A stretch of DNA of 64,000 nt, from NCBI GenBank assembly GCA_030686995.1, contig CM060691.1:90517055-90581054 (forward strand), in the 5' to 3' direction. Source of the stretch: Artemisia argyi. Its lineage: Eukaryota; Streptophyta; Magnoliopsida; Asterales; Asteraceae. Positions 22,566 to 34,430 of the stretch are shown here, piece after piece (position 1 is the stretch's first letter; every line of letters starts with the position of its first letter). The position numbers were made by a program, and so were the translations under genes. The notes under the pieces were generated by a model that saw only the letters and a list, made by a program, of their open reading frames with translations, was not told the DNA's origin and searched no databases.

Positions 22566-23036
22566 CGTGTAGACTTGTGTAGTTTACACTTCATTTGATT
22601 GTGTATTTTCAGTAGTGATCGGTTAGTATTTTAGTCCTCAAAATACAAAGTGTATCGGGAGTAGTTGTACCCTTGTAAAAGAACTAACGGGAGTGGTTGT
22701 ACCCTTGGTAAAGAACTCGACATCTAGCTTTGTGTCGGTAAAAGTATAAGCGACGTGTAAGGTTTTCTCCGCCGGTGAAAGGAGCTTGTTGACTAGTGAA
22801 AGTAACTCTCGAGTTGGATACTCGGGGCGTGGACGTAGGGCAAGGAAAAAGAGTCCTTGTAGCCGAACAACGATAAATACTCGTGTTGTGGTTTGATCGT
22901 TTCTTTCATTTACTTGCATGTTATATATTGTGTTTGTGTATATATCTTTGATCAAACGGAAAGTTTCAAAGCTAACTTAACAAGTAAAAAAGATTTTAAT
23001 CGGTAAACTATTCAACCCCCCTTCTAGTTTTCCACA
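22566..23036 (+). repeat. Copia 5' LTR last part (second copy)
   Basis: Same as 6776-7246; the primer-binding site follows at 23037-23052. Confidence 0.9.
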
Positions 23037-23103
23037 ATTGGCACCAAGAGCTACGTTACTCAAGATTTTAAAATATATTGTGTTTTAAAACTTGAAACGA
23101 TCC

Positions 23104-24948
23104 ATGGATTTTGAAAATTACAAAGAAGGGCAATCTATGCAAAGACCACCACTCTTTGAAGCAAATAGTTTTATATATTGGAAAAACCGTTTTGAAACTT
23201 ACGTGAAATCTAAATATATAGATTTGTGGTATATAATTATTGATGGTGATAACTTAGTTACTAACATCAAAGATGATGATCAAAAGAAATTAATTGGTAA
23301 AAATAATGAAGCTAAAATGATGCTTTACAACGCTTTGCCTAAGAAAGAATATGAAAGAGTCTTTTTGTGTAAAACCGCCAAAGATATTTGGCAATCTTTA
23401 ATTGTCACTCATCAAGGAAACTCACAAGTTAAAGATAACAAAATTGATCTTCTTGTTCAACAATATGAACAATTTGTTATTTCCGAAGATGAGATTATTG
23501 ATAATGCTTTTGCTAGGTTTAATACTATTATTACTTCACTTAAAGTACTTGACGAATCTTTTTGTAGTAAGAACTTTGTCAGGAAATTTCTTAGAGCACT
23601 CCATCCGAAGTGGAGAGCAAAAGTGACGGCAATTGAAGAATCCAAAGATCTTTCAAGCATGTCACTTGATGAGCTAATTGGAAACCTCAAAGTTCACGAA
23701 ATGGTAATGGAAAAAGATTCGGAACTAGTTAGAGGCAAGAAAGAAAAAGTTAAGTCCATTGCCTTGAAAGCTAGAGTCCAATCAAGTGATGATGAAGAAT
23801 CTACTTCGGATAGTGATGATGAGGAATATGCTATGGCCGTTAGAGACTTCAAGAAGTTCTTTCGTAGAAGAGGAAAGTTTGTAAGGCAACCTAAAGATGA
23901 CAAGAAAACTTTCCGAAAAGATCGTGATGATAGGAAAGGAAAGGTTGAAAGAAAATGCTATAGGTGTGGAGACACAAGTCATCTTGTAGGAGAATGTCCA
24001 AAACCACCCAAGAGCAAACCTCAACAAGCTTTTGTGGGTGGTGCTTGGAGTGACTATGAAGGAGATGACGATGAGCCAAAGAATGACGATATTGCTCTCA
24101 TGGCTCACAACTCAAATGAGGTATTATCCGACTCATCTTACTCCCCTATTGATGATGACACTTTACAAAAAGAATATAACAAACTTTGTGAATTGAGCTT
24201 AAAAATCATAAACAAAAATAAACTTTTGAAAACTAAAAAGGAGTTTTTAGAAAATGAAGTTTATGAGTTAAAAGAAAAAGCTAAGAGATTAGAAAAGAGT
24301 AAAGGTATTGACACACCTTGAAAATAATGTGAAGAGCTTAAACTAGAAGTTGAGAAACTCAAAATTACTCAAAATGATCTAATAAAACAAACCACAAAGT
24401 TTAAGAAGTTCGATAAGAGCATTTCTTGTGCGGATGAAATTATGAAACTTCAAAAGTCACCCTTTGATAAAACAGGACTAGGATTTACGAAAATAGAAAC
24501 TTCAAAGGGTCAAATGAAACAAGAAAATATTGCACAAGAAACAAATAAAATTGCTACAGCAGCCTGTGGATCAGGCGGAACCCAATTTAGGGTTCCGCCC
24601 GTTGGTCCCGAAGGTTCCGCCAGGTCTGCTGCAGCAGTAACTCCATCAACTTCGGATCATTCAAAATTTGTTAAAGTTACATACAAAAATGGAACAAAAC
24701 CTGTGTTTAAAACTGGAGTAGGATTTAGTAAAAATGAATTTAGAGCTAAAACTACTCAACCAAGACCTAAGACTCCAATTCCCAAACGCCCGTTTCCAAA
24801 GAGCAACTTCAACGCTCGACCAAACTACCAACATGTTTGGAACCAAAACACTCCTAGACATTACCAAACTCCAAACCACATGCCATGGAACCCTTATGCT
24901 CTATTTTCATACTTCGAACAAATTAATGGTATGCTTAACCAAAATTGA
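23104..24948 (+). pseudogene. Copia gag (second copy)
   Basis: Same as 7314-9158: UBN2-type start, CCHC knuckle, TGA at 24319-24321, hairpin module at 24558-24636 and terminal TGA at 24946-24948. Confidence 0.88.
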
Positions 24949-24996
24949 CCCATGAGAAATTGGGGACCAAATGTTTGAGTGTTTTTCATAAAATAG

Positions 24997-27900
24997 GTGT
25001 GCCTCAAAGTTTGTTTGGAACCGGATGAATGGATTAAAGATAGCGGTTGTTCAAGGCACATGACGGGTAACAAAAGCCTCTTCATTTCTTATCACAAATG
25101 TGACAGAGGTAATGTTACGTTTGGTAGTAATGCTAAGAGCAAAATCATCGGAAAAGGTACAATCTCTCATGACTCCCTTTTTATTGATGATGTAGCTCAT
25201 GTTGATAACTTAGGTTTTAATCTCCTTAGTATTAGTCAACTTTGTCGTAATAAGTATAATGTTCTTTTTAGTGAAAATGGAAGTAAAATACTTAAAGATG
25301 GTATAACCATAGCCAAAGGTGTCCTTAAGAACATATGTCATGAAGATGGATACAACATCTAGAGACAAACTTTGTCTTACCTCATTAGATGAATCTTCAA
25401 CTTTATGGCATAGACGTTTAGGACACGCTAACATGAGACTAATCTAAAATCTCTCCTCCAAAGACTTAGTTCGAAACCTACCTAAGTTGAAATATGACCA
25501 ACACTTTTGTGATGCTTGCAAAGTCGGTAAACAAGTCCATAATAGCCATAAGGCTAAAAACTTGGTTTCTACATCTAGGTGTCTAGAACTTTTGCATATG
25601 GATTTATTTGGTCCATCCGCTATACAAAGTTATGGAGGTAACTTCTACACTTTGGTCATAGTTGATGATTACTCAAGATATACTTGGACAAAATTTTTGA
25701 AAAGTAAAAATGAAGCTTTTGATAAATTTGAGATTCTAAGTAAGAAAATTCAAAATCAAGTAGGGTCTAATATTGTGTCTATTAGAACGGATCACGGTCG
25801 TGAATTTGATAATGAATTTCAATTTGGAAACTTTTGTGATAATAATGGTATAACTCATAACTTTTCGGCTCCACGTACTCCTCAATCTAATGGTGTAGTA
25901 GAACATAAAAATCGGACATTACAAGAGATGAGTAGAACAATGCTTAATGAACAAAACATTCCACAAAAGTTTTGGTATAATGCCGTTGACACATCAACGT
26001 ACATTTTAAATCGAGTCTTAATTAGACCATTTTTGAATAAAACTCCTTATGAACTATATAAAGGTAAAAAGCCTACATTAGGATACTTTAGAGTGTTTGG
26101 GAGTAAATGTTTCATTCTTAACACCAAGGATTATCTCACCAAATTTGACCCAAAGTCTTATGAAGGTGTATTTCTTGGATATTCACAAAATAGTAAAGCA
26201 TACATTGTTTTGAACAAAGAAACCTTAAGAGTCGAGGAATCGTTAAACGTAACATTTGACGAGAGTCCACATCCCTCTAAGACATCACCTTTGGTAGATA
26301 ATGACTTAGTTGAAAGCCAAGCAATAGAAAATCAAGAAATTTTAAGTGATGACAAAGAAAATGAACTATTTAACAAAGAACTTGTCAATGTCAAAGAATC
26401 TAAAAGTCATCCATTAGATGGTGTCATTGGCAATATTAACGAAAGAACACTAAGGTCAAAAGTTCAAAATGAAAGCAACTACTTTGGTTTCGTGTCAACC
26501 ATTGAACCTAAAAATATTAATGAAGCCATTAAAGATGAGTCTTGGGTAATTGCAATGCAAGAACTACTTTTGTTTCGTGTCAACCATTGAACCTAAAAAT
26601 ATTAATGAAGCCATTAAAGATGAGTCTTGGGTAATTGCAATGCAAGAAGAGTTAAACCAATTTGTTAGGAATGATGTATGGACATTAGTTCCTCAACCAA
26701 AGAGTCAAACTATAATTGGAACAAAATGGGTATTTCGTAATAAAATTGATGAAAATGGAATTGTGTCTAGAAACAAAGCTAGGCTAGTTGCACAAGGATA
26801 TAACCAACAAGAAGGCATTGACTATGATGAAACTTTTGCTCCGGTTGCTAGGCTCGAGTCAATTAGAATCTTACTTGCATATGCATGTGCACACAATTTT
26901 AAACTCTTTCAAATGGACGTCAAAAGCGCATTTCTAAACGGAGTCATTAATGAAGAAGTGTATGTTGCTCAACCACCGGGCTTCATCGATTTTGAAAAAC
27001 CAAATCATGTTTACAAACTTAAAAAGGCTCTTTACGGACTTAAGCAAGCTTCAAAAGCATGGTATGATCGACTTAAAACATTCCTAGTTGACCATAAGTA
27101 TACCATGGGCTTAGTTGATAATACTCTCTTCACTAAGAAGAAAGATTCACATATTATCATAGTCCAAATCTATGTTGATGACATTATATTCGGATCAACT
27201 TGTCAAGAATTATGTGTGTATTTCTCAAAAATCATGCATGACGAGTTTGAAATGAGTATGATGGGAGAACTCAACTTTTTTCTAGGACTCCAAATTAAAC
27301 AACTAGAAGATGGTATCTTCTTTAACCAATCTAAATATATTAAGGACATGCTTAAGAAATTTGGATTAGAAGACTCGAAACCTATCAAAACTCCCATGTC
27401 CACGGAAACTAAACTCACCAAGGATGAGGAAAGTGAATCCGTAGATAGCACTAAATATAGAGGTATGATTGGTAGTCTGCTTTGCCTAACGGCTAGTAGA
27501 TCCGACATTATGTTTAGTGTTTGTCTATGTGCTCGTTTTCAAGAAGATCCTAAGACTACCCATCTCGAAGCCGTTAAAAGGATTTTTAGGTATATTAAGG
27601 GCACTACACATTTAGGTTTATGGTATCCCAAAGGAACAGGAATAGACACCATAGTGTATGCCGACTCGGATCATGCCGGTGACTATGTCGATAGAAAAAG
27701 TACAAGTGGTATTTGTACTTTTGTTGGACATTGTCTCACCTCATGGTTCTCTAAGAAGCAAACGGCTCTTGCTATCTCAACAACGGAAGCCGAGTACGTT
27801 TCGGCCGGAAAGGCATGTCAACAAGCTCTTTGGATGAAGCAAGCTCTTGTCGACTACGAAATTCAACTCAATGACATCACAATTCTTTGTGACAACAAAG

Positions 27901-28118
27901 GTGCCATTGATCTTAGAAAAAACCCGATTCAACATGCTCGTACCAAACATATTGAAATCCGTCATCATTTCCTTCGTGACAACGTTCAAAACGGAAATAT
28001 CTCAATTGAGAAAGTTTCCTCCGAAGACAACATAGCCGACATTCTCACAAAACCCCTTAAACGTGAACCTTTTAACCTTCTTAGGCTAGGATTAGGACTC
28101 ATGGAACCTACATTGTAG
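24997..28118 (+). pseudogene. Copia pol (second copy): protease, integrase, RT, RNase H
   Basis: Same as 9207-12328. The frameshift after the protease (25362), the TAA at 25445-25447 and the 85-bp tandem duplication at 26479-26648 are all repeated exactly. The RT-RNase H frame is open to 28118. Confidence 0.9.
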
Positions 28119-28174
28119 TTCTGGACATTAGACAAAAATCACAAAAATCAAAACAAATCCATAACTCTTTTTCT

Positions 28175-28250
28175 CAGCAGGGTCGGCGGAACCCTCAGAC
28201 ACAACGGGCGGAACCCATTTCAGGGGTCCGCCGTATCCGCCGACCTGCAG
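28175..28250 (-). repeat. GC-rich hairpin module, copy 3 (second copy)
   Basis: Same as 12385-12460; TATA-like TTTATATTA at 28265-28273, donor GTAAGT at 28393 and acceptor ending at 28944 follow. Confidence 0.8.
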
Positions 28251-28952
28251 AACCAAAATCTTTGTTTATATTAAACCAAACACCCATTATTTCATACCAC
28301 CACTTCCAAACTGCTACTATTCACTTTACCATCCATCCATACCTACGAATTCTTGGTCCTCCATTCATTAACATTGCAAATCAATCATCATTGTAAGTAT
28401 TCTAAACATGATTACAATCCTGATCTGAGTCTAGGAATTCTATTTCTTTCACAAAAACAAAAACTTGGGGTTATGCATTAACTTGAAAAACTCATGCATA
28501 AGATTAGGTGTTTAATAAAACTAATCATGTTTCCCATAGTTAGGAATTGCATCCTTAATTAGTATAAACATGTTTGCTAAAACACCCCATGTCAAATCCT
28601 TTCAAAAATTTCTCACAAGTAGGACAAATATTTTTTCGTCTCACATTGAGAATACAAAATCAAAACGTTATGTTTAAAACATCACTTGCATAATGTCTCT
28701 TGAATGCTAAAGGGAATACATAACCAATATGTATTTTCGGGTACATTCAAACGAAGCTACATTGAACTAGGAGCGTTTGGGTTATCTTTTGTTTTATAAC
28801 AAAACTTGCATAAAACGATTTTGAAGCATCAAAATGAGTCAAGATAACCGCACCTCCACATTGTTTTCATATAGGCACACATTAGAACATCTACATTATA
28901 ATAGTGGTTTACGTAAACTAAAATATGAAATTTTGTTGTTCTAGGAATCATC

Positions 28953-29825
28953 ATGCCTCCTCTAACCCACTACGACCACAAGGATACCATTAAGTACCTA
29001 CCAAAACACCACAAAACCAAAGGCCTTACCCCAAACCAAGTAAACGTTTTCAAAGCCCTAGAAAAACACTATGTCCATGAGGGTAGAACCATTGACCCGT
29101 CTTTCCTAGAAGGCACAAACCTTTACGCCGAATTTACCACAATCAACTTTGAGTGTCTTTTGAATATCGACGAGCCTATTTGTCCTAGGTTCATTCTAGA
29201 GTTCTATGCATCCTCCGTCCTCTCCACGGATGATTATGGTCATATGTCTATCAACTTTAGGGTTAGTGGTCATCAATACTCCTTCACTCTTGAGGAGTTT
29301 TCTCAAATCCTAGGTGTCCCAAACCGTGGTACTTGCCTCTATTCCGACTTGCACTCCCTCTCAACTCTTGACAACCTCCAAGACCGTATCCATTCTTATG
29401 ACACACCCCTTGTCTCAAAAGATGTACTCCGTGACCACCTCTTTGTTAGGACCACCAACACTAGGAGAACCCGTTCGGGAAATGAGGTCGATAAGGACCC
29501 ATATGGAATGGAAATGAATGAACTTAAGCCCCAATTCAAAAAATGGGAGAAAGTCCTTAGAGCCAATGTCATTAGCACAATAGGAAACCGAGATCATATC
29601 AACCTTTGCCTTTGCTACATGCTCTACTCCTTGTCCGTTAGGCAACCCTTCAACCTTGCCTACTACATGGCCAAGAGAATGGACGACATTCCCGTGCATG
29701 GCACAACGGCTATGCCGCATGGAATGCTCTTGACCCGTCTCTTTAGGTTCATCTCACCCATTCCACCAACTCCAAACGGTCTTCGCCTTAACTACTCTCT
29801 CATTCCCACACCTTTGTACCACTAA
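28953..29825 (+). CDS. Copia extra ORF 1 (second copy)
   Basis: Same 290-residue protein as 13163-14035. Its possible frameshifted tail is at 29837-30061. Confidence 0.7.
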   Translation: MPPLTHYDHKDTIKYLPKHHKTKGLTPNQVNVFKALEKHYVHEGRTIDPSFLEGTNLYAEFTTINFECLLNIDEPICPRFILEFYASSVLSTDDYGHMSINFRVSGHQYSFTLEEFSQILGVPNRGTCLYSDLHSLSTLDNLQDRIHSYDTPLVSKDVLRDHLFVRTTNTRRTRSGNEVDKDPYGMEMNELKPQFKKWEKVLRANVISTIGNRDHINLCLCYMLYSLSVRQPFNLAYYMAKRMDDIPVHGTTAMPHGMLLTRLFRFISPIPPTPNGLRLNYSLIPTPLYH

Positions 29826-30421
29826 GTGATAAGAGAGTGTACAAAGCCCAAGAAAAACGTCCACATCCTCCTACCTCATCTTTATCTTCCTCAATGAGTG
29901 AAGATGACAATTTGCCAAACTCTAGGCTCCCACCTCTTGAATACCTATCCCAACTTCCGGATATTCCTAATGAGTCGGAGGAGTTCAAGCAAACAAAGGG
30001 GATGTTTAAGAATCTTGGAAGATTCCTTGGAAAGCTCAAGAACAAGATTGACCGTCAATGAGAGCGGGTGTGTAGGAGTGTTTAGCACAAGGTGCTATTT
30101 GAACAAATTTGGTTGTTTAAACAATGTTTGTGATGTACTTGTAGGTTGGTACAATGTTTGATACTATTTGGAACTTGTTTTATCTAACTTTGATGCAGGA
30201 AGACAACTTTTGGCAAGCTGTCAAATTTTCAAGTTTATGATATTTTCACTAAGTATAGTGAAATTCTCGACCTCAAGGTCAAAGTCCTATGAAATGTATG
30301 TTTACGTGTCTATTTTTTGCATTGCCTAACCAGAAATGCCTTATCATTTTGATTTTAGGAGTTTTCGAAAATTTTGAAAATCGTCTCGCGGGTCAAAAAT
30401 GGGGACTGCCTATTTCTGAAG

Positions 30422-30561
30422 CTCTGGCGTATCTGACGGTACCCAAAATTGGGTTCAGCTAGTGCAATTTCTGGGAATCCCAGAAATGGCCCAACGGACC
30501 AGGCGGCACCCTCAAATGGGTTCCGCCTGTGTATTCTGAGGGTTCCACCAGAATCCTGCAG
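30422..30561 (+). repeat. GC-rich hairpin modules 4a and 4b (second copy)
   Basis: Same as 14632-14771. Confidence 0.75.
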
Positions 30562-31059
30562 AATTTTTGTTTTTCTTTTCAACATTCCAACATCCAAACA
30601 CCAAAATCCAATCCTTTTAGATAGAGACCCATTTCCTGCAATGTGTTTAAGCATAATAGGGTACTTCTCCTTCAATAAACTTAACCAAAACCATTTCCCG
30701 CCAAAATTCAAAAATTTGCCATAACAACCTCAATGACCTCTCACACATAAAGGAAGGAAGCCTTTTAAGGGATCCTTGAAATCCCTGAGACTTATACTAC
30801 CACAAATCCACCAAAACCACTAAGCATTTAGTGCAAAACTTGTCTTCTCACTTCACCATTTTCATTGGATTGACTTCCATGAAATGACAACCCACAATTA
30901 GTTTTCCAAATCATTAGAAACCTCCATTTTTGTATCGACTAACATCAAATCCAAACACTCCTTTCCACAATCCTTCAACACTATAAATTAAGCCATCCTA
31001 AACACTATCAAATCACACCTCCTTTCCACAATTTCTGAACTTCTAAACCATTTTTCACC

Positions 31060-31959
31060 ATGACTACGTCAACAATCACCTCTCAACCATCAAGACCCAT
31101 CCGGAAAACCGCCCGGATAAGTGTTAAACCATTATGGTCTAATCAACCCATCAACCTAAGATCCTCATCTTCGGATGAATTCACCTCACCTATAAAAAAT
31201 GAACACTTTTTGAACCTTGCATCTCCATCTCCATCAATCAATGAACCAAATGAGCTCACTCCACCACCTACTAAATCACCCATTGACCCAACTCCACCAA
31301 GTGCTCCAACCCAACCATCCAAAACTTCATCACCATCACCATTACCCAAAATTGAACCTATGGAGTTATTTGGGTCTCCTCCCACATCACCACACCCTTT
31401 TGTCCAAGATCTAAATGATCTTCCACCAAGACCTTCACAACCACCACCTTTTTCACCAAGGTCAATTCTTGACCAAAATGACCTTTTTAACCACACCCAA
31501 CCACCACAACAAGTATACCATCAACCCAAACCATTGTTGTTTCACCCCATCTACAATGACATCCATGGTCCTCTCTATGGAGAACCGAACTTTGAAAACC
31601 ATGATCACCCAACTCCACCACATTCTAAAGCCCAAACCTTTGAATCTTTCTTTCCCTCATATGAGGATATACAAAGCATGGTTGAGAACCACCTCCATCA
31701 AGCAATGGAATTTCAAACCACCTTGCTTGATTCAATACCAAACCCATCATCCACCCAAGAACCAAAAACCAACCAACCCTCAAACCAAGAAACCAAAACC
31801 AACCCATTTCCACCCACTCATCCCCATGTTTACTCAAATTGTGAGCAAATGGGTGCAAGCATCAAAACATTGCTTCACCAACTCCAAGATGAAACCCGGT
31901 TTGCATTCCAACACGTCATAGAACGTTTGGATGCTCTTTCCCACCCAAACAAGTCCTAG
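31060..31959 (+). CDS. Copia extra ORF 2, proline-rich (second copy)
   Basis: Same 299-residue protein as 15270-16169, with the CTATAAATTA box near 30980. Confidence 0.6.
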   Translation: MTTSTITSQPSRPIRKTARISVKPLWSNQPINLRSSSSDEFTSPIKNEHFLNLASPSPSINEPNELTPPPTKSPIDPTPPSAPTQPSKTSSPSPLPKIEPMELFGSPPTSPHPFVQDLNDLPPRPSQPPPFSPRSILDQNDLFNHTQPPQQVYHQPKPLLFHPIYNDIHGPLYGEPNFENHDHPTPPHSKAQTFESFFPSYEDIQSMVENHLHQAMEFQTTLLDSIPNPSSTQEPKTNQPSNQETKTNPFPPTHPHVYSNCEQMGASIKTLLHQLQDETRFAFQHVIERLDALSHPNKS

Positions 31960-32498
31960 ACAATCATTTGGAGGCCGTTTGCCCCAATTTAGAAAAATAG
32001 GAGTTTATTTTTCTTTCTTGGTTATTTTTTAAGTTTTTAGAAGTAGAAGAATTTTACCCATTTCTTGTCCTTTGACTTTTATAAGTCAAAATTTTACTTG
32101 GAATGCTAGTTCTTTCTACTTACTTTCGTGCATTGTTGGTTGATCACTTTTGTGTTGTCATTGTGGTTGCAATGTGTGTGGTAACTACAAGCTTGACTAT
32201 ATATATCACCAACTAACAATTTTTTTGTAGGATCCAAAATCCATGTTTCCCATCTTGGCACTCCTTTTAGGGGGAGTAACAAGCAAGGGGGAGCAAGTGC
32301 ATTTTTCCGCTTCGCTACTCTACTTTTTGTTTCGACAAAAAGGGGGAGAAATATATTAAACTTTCAAAACTTAATATATTTATCATAACTTAAGTAAAAC
32401 AAGTTTAATATTAATTTTTTTTAAGTCTTAAAAACCAAGATTTTGTGAGTTACTTAAAAACAAAGTTTATGTTTTGTCATCAACAAAAATGGGGAGAT

Positions 32499-33619
32499 TG
32501 TTAATACAAATATTGCCTAAAAACGTTATTTATATTTTACGATCTTCGCTAAGTTTTGTTAATGACAAATGTAAACTTTAGTTTCTAAGTAAAACATAAT
32601 CTTAGTTTTAAAGACTTGCATAAACTAGACTTTTGCTACATTTTACATTTTATAAAACACAACACTTTTTATTTTCTAAAAATAGAATTGTCACATCACA
32701 TTTATGGCAAGTTTTGTCATTATACATTTATGGAAAGATATGTGTTTGACTTACTAAGATGTTGCTTGCAAGTTTAGTGTTTGACTTGATATTATGTGAT
32801 GTGACATTGTTTGGTTTGCAAGAGTTATGAGATGTGACTTTGTTTGGTTTGCAAGATTTATTGCAAAACCAACTGCAAGCCCGGCGGTACCCTGGAGGTA
32901 CACGGGCGGAACCCTTCTGAGGGGTCCGCCTGATCCGCCAGACCTGCAGAAGGTTTGGCTATAAATATCAAGCCATAAGTTGAATATTGGCTTATCACTT
33001 TACATCATATTTTACACACACATTCATTCTTTCATCTAACCTCTTAACATTTTATATGTGAAGTTTCTTTTTGTAGCAAAGAGATTTACGAGCTTACTAA
33101 AAGTAACAAGTATTCAACACAACGTTGCAAGACTTGTTAGCTTAGCATTGTGTAGACTTGTGTAGTTTACACTTCATTTGATTGTGTATTTTTAGTAGTG
33201 ATCGGTTAGTATTTTAGTCCTCAAAATACAAAGTGTATCGGGAGTAGTTGTACCCTTGTAAAAGAACTAACGGGAGTGGTTGTACCCTTGGTAAAGAACT
33301 CGACATCTAGCTTTGTGTCGGTAAAAGTATAAGCGACGTGTAAGGTTTTCTCCGCCAGTGAAAGGAGCTTGTTGACTAGTGAAAGTAACTCTCGAGTTGG
33401 ATACTCGGGGCGTGGACGTAGGGCAAGGAAAAAGAGTCCTTGTAGCCGAACCACGATAAATACTCGTGTTGTGGTTTGATCGTTTCTTTCATTTACTTGC
33501 ATGTTATATATTGTGTTTGTGTATATATCTTTGATCAAACGGAAAGTTTCAAAGCTAACTTAACAAGTAAAAAATATTTTAATCGGTAAACTATTCAACC
33601 CTCCTTCTAGTTTTCCACA
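32499..33619 (+). repeat. Copia 3' LTR, complete
   Basis: Starts TGTTAATAC after the polypurine tract AAAAATGGGGAGAT (32485-32498) and ends TTTTCCACA; 1,121 bp. The TATA box TATAAATA at 32960-32967 lies 10 bp after the end of the GC-rich module (32873-32949). The target duplication CAATT follows at 33620-33624. Confidence 0.95.
32873..32949 (-). repeat. GC-rich hairpin module in 3' LTR
   Basis: 77 bp from CTGCAAGCCCGGCGG to GACCTGCAG, the reverse of 4298-4374 and identical to it by eye, although several differences occur in the AT-rich LTR around it. It abuts the LTR TATA box. Confidence 0.85.
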
Positions 33620-33624
33620 CAATT

Positions 33625-34101
33625 GTAGTCATCAATGAAATGGCTGCAAACAGTTCTAAAATTGGGTTGCCAGAGACATGGGTGCATAGATGTTATTGGC
33701 TCACAACTTGGAAGAAGCAGTACACTTACACCATCAAACCTTGTACTGGAAGACCATTGTGGAATAAACATCCTAGCCCATACATTATCATTCCCCCAAA
33801 GGTTCACCAATAGATTGGAAGGCCACCAAAAAAGAGGAGAAAGACTGCATATGAGATATCAAACCAAAGGATGTCTAAAAGTGGTAAGTTGTCTAAGATT
33901 TGGAAAACAGTGACATGCCTTAAATGCCACAACACAGGACATAACAGAAGAACATGTAAGATGAAGGTTGCTGGATCACAAGCTACTTCTTTTACTGGAT
34001 CACAGAGTTCAAATGTTGCTGGAACACAATGTTTAGGTGTTGGTGGATCTCAAACATCTGCAAGAGCTAAAAAAGTATCAAAGGGAAAAGCCAATATCTG
34101 A
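33625..34101 (+). pseudogene. MULE1 transposase, C-terminal part
   Basis: Directly after the copia target duplication the SWIM-finger reading resumes with a C-terminal block containing GLPETWVHRCYWL and GRPLWNKHPSPY, characteristic of MULE transposases. It then has one in-frame TAG near 33815, GRPPKKRRKTAYE, a CCHC knuckle CLKCHNTGHNRRTCK and a Ser/Gly-rich tail ending at TGA 34099-34101. The transposase binds the terminal repeats and cuts the element out. Copia insertion, the inversion, the internal deletion and stops all disable it. Confidence 0.85.
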
Positions 34102-34430
34102 ATTAGGTGTTAGTTAATGTCTTTTGAACACTTGCATAATTTCTAATGTTTTTAAGATCAATGTTTAAGTCTTTTGGTTATGATTAGACTGTATGAAGGT
34201 TAAGATCAGTGTTTAGGTCTTTTGAAATTCTGTATGCCTCACTGTTTGGATCAATGTTTATGGTACAATATTTATGATCAATGTTTATGTCTGTTTTGTT
34301 AATCAATGTTGTTGGTTTATTTAGATGAAGAATTATATCAGAATGCTTATGAAAATGCTGCAAATTTCATAGTTTTATCATTCATAATCAGAATACAACA
34401 GTTTTATTGAAAGGCATTTAAGCCATGATC

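Larger units (their letters stand above)
17689..32978. other. Second assembly copy of 1899-17188 (probable false duplication)
   Basis: All 15,290 bp repeat 1899-17188 at a fixed offset of 15,790, with identical reading frames, stops, microsatellites and homopolymers wherever I compared. The copy starts at the gap and, unlike the first, runs on through the complete 3' LTR and the right half of MULE1. It should be treated as the same locus. Confidence 0.88.
20539..33624 (+). mobile_element. SIRE-like Ty1/copia retrotransposon (complete copy)
   Basis: Two 1,121-bp LTRs (TG..CA) flank 9,462 bp of internal sequence (23037-32498), for a total of 11,704 bp. Because of the inversion, the first 650 bp of the 5' LTR are at 19889-20538 in reverse and the rest at 22566-23036. 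The target duplication CAATT is at 33620-33624 and, inverted, at 20539-20543. Domain order is gag, protease, integrase, RT, RNase H, then two further ORFs, as in the SIRE/Maximus lineage. About 14 LTR differences (about 1.2%) point to insertion within roughly the last half million years at 1.3e-8 substitutions per site per year. The breaks in gag-pol make it non-autonomous. Confidence 0.9.
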
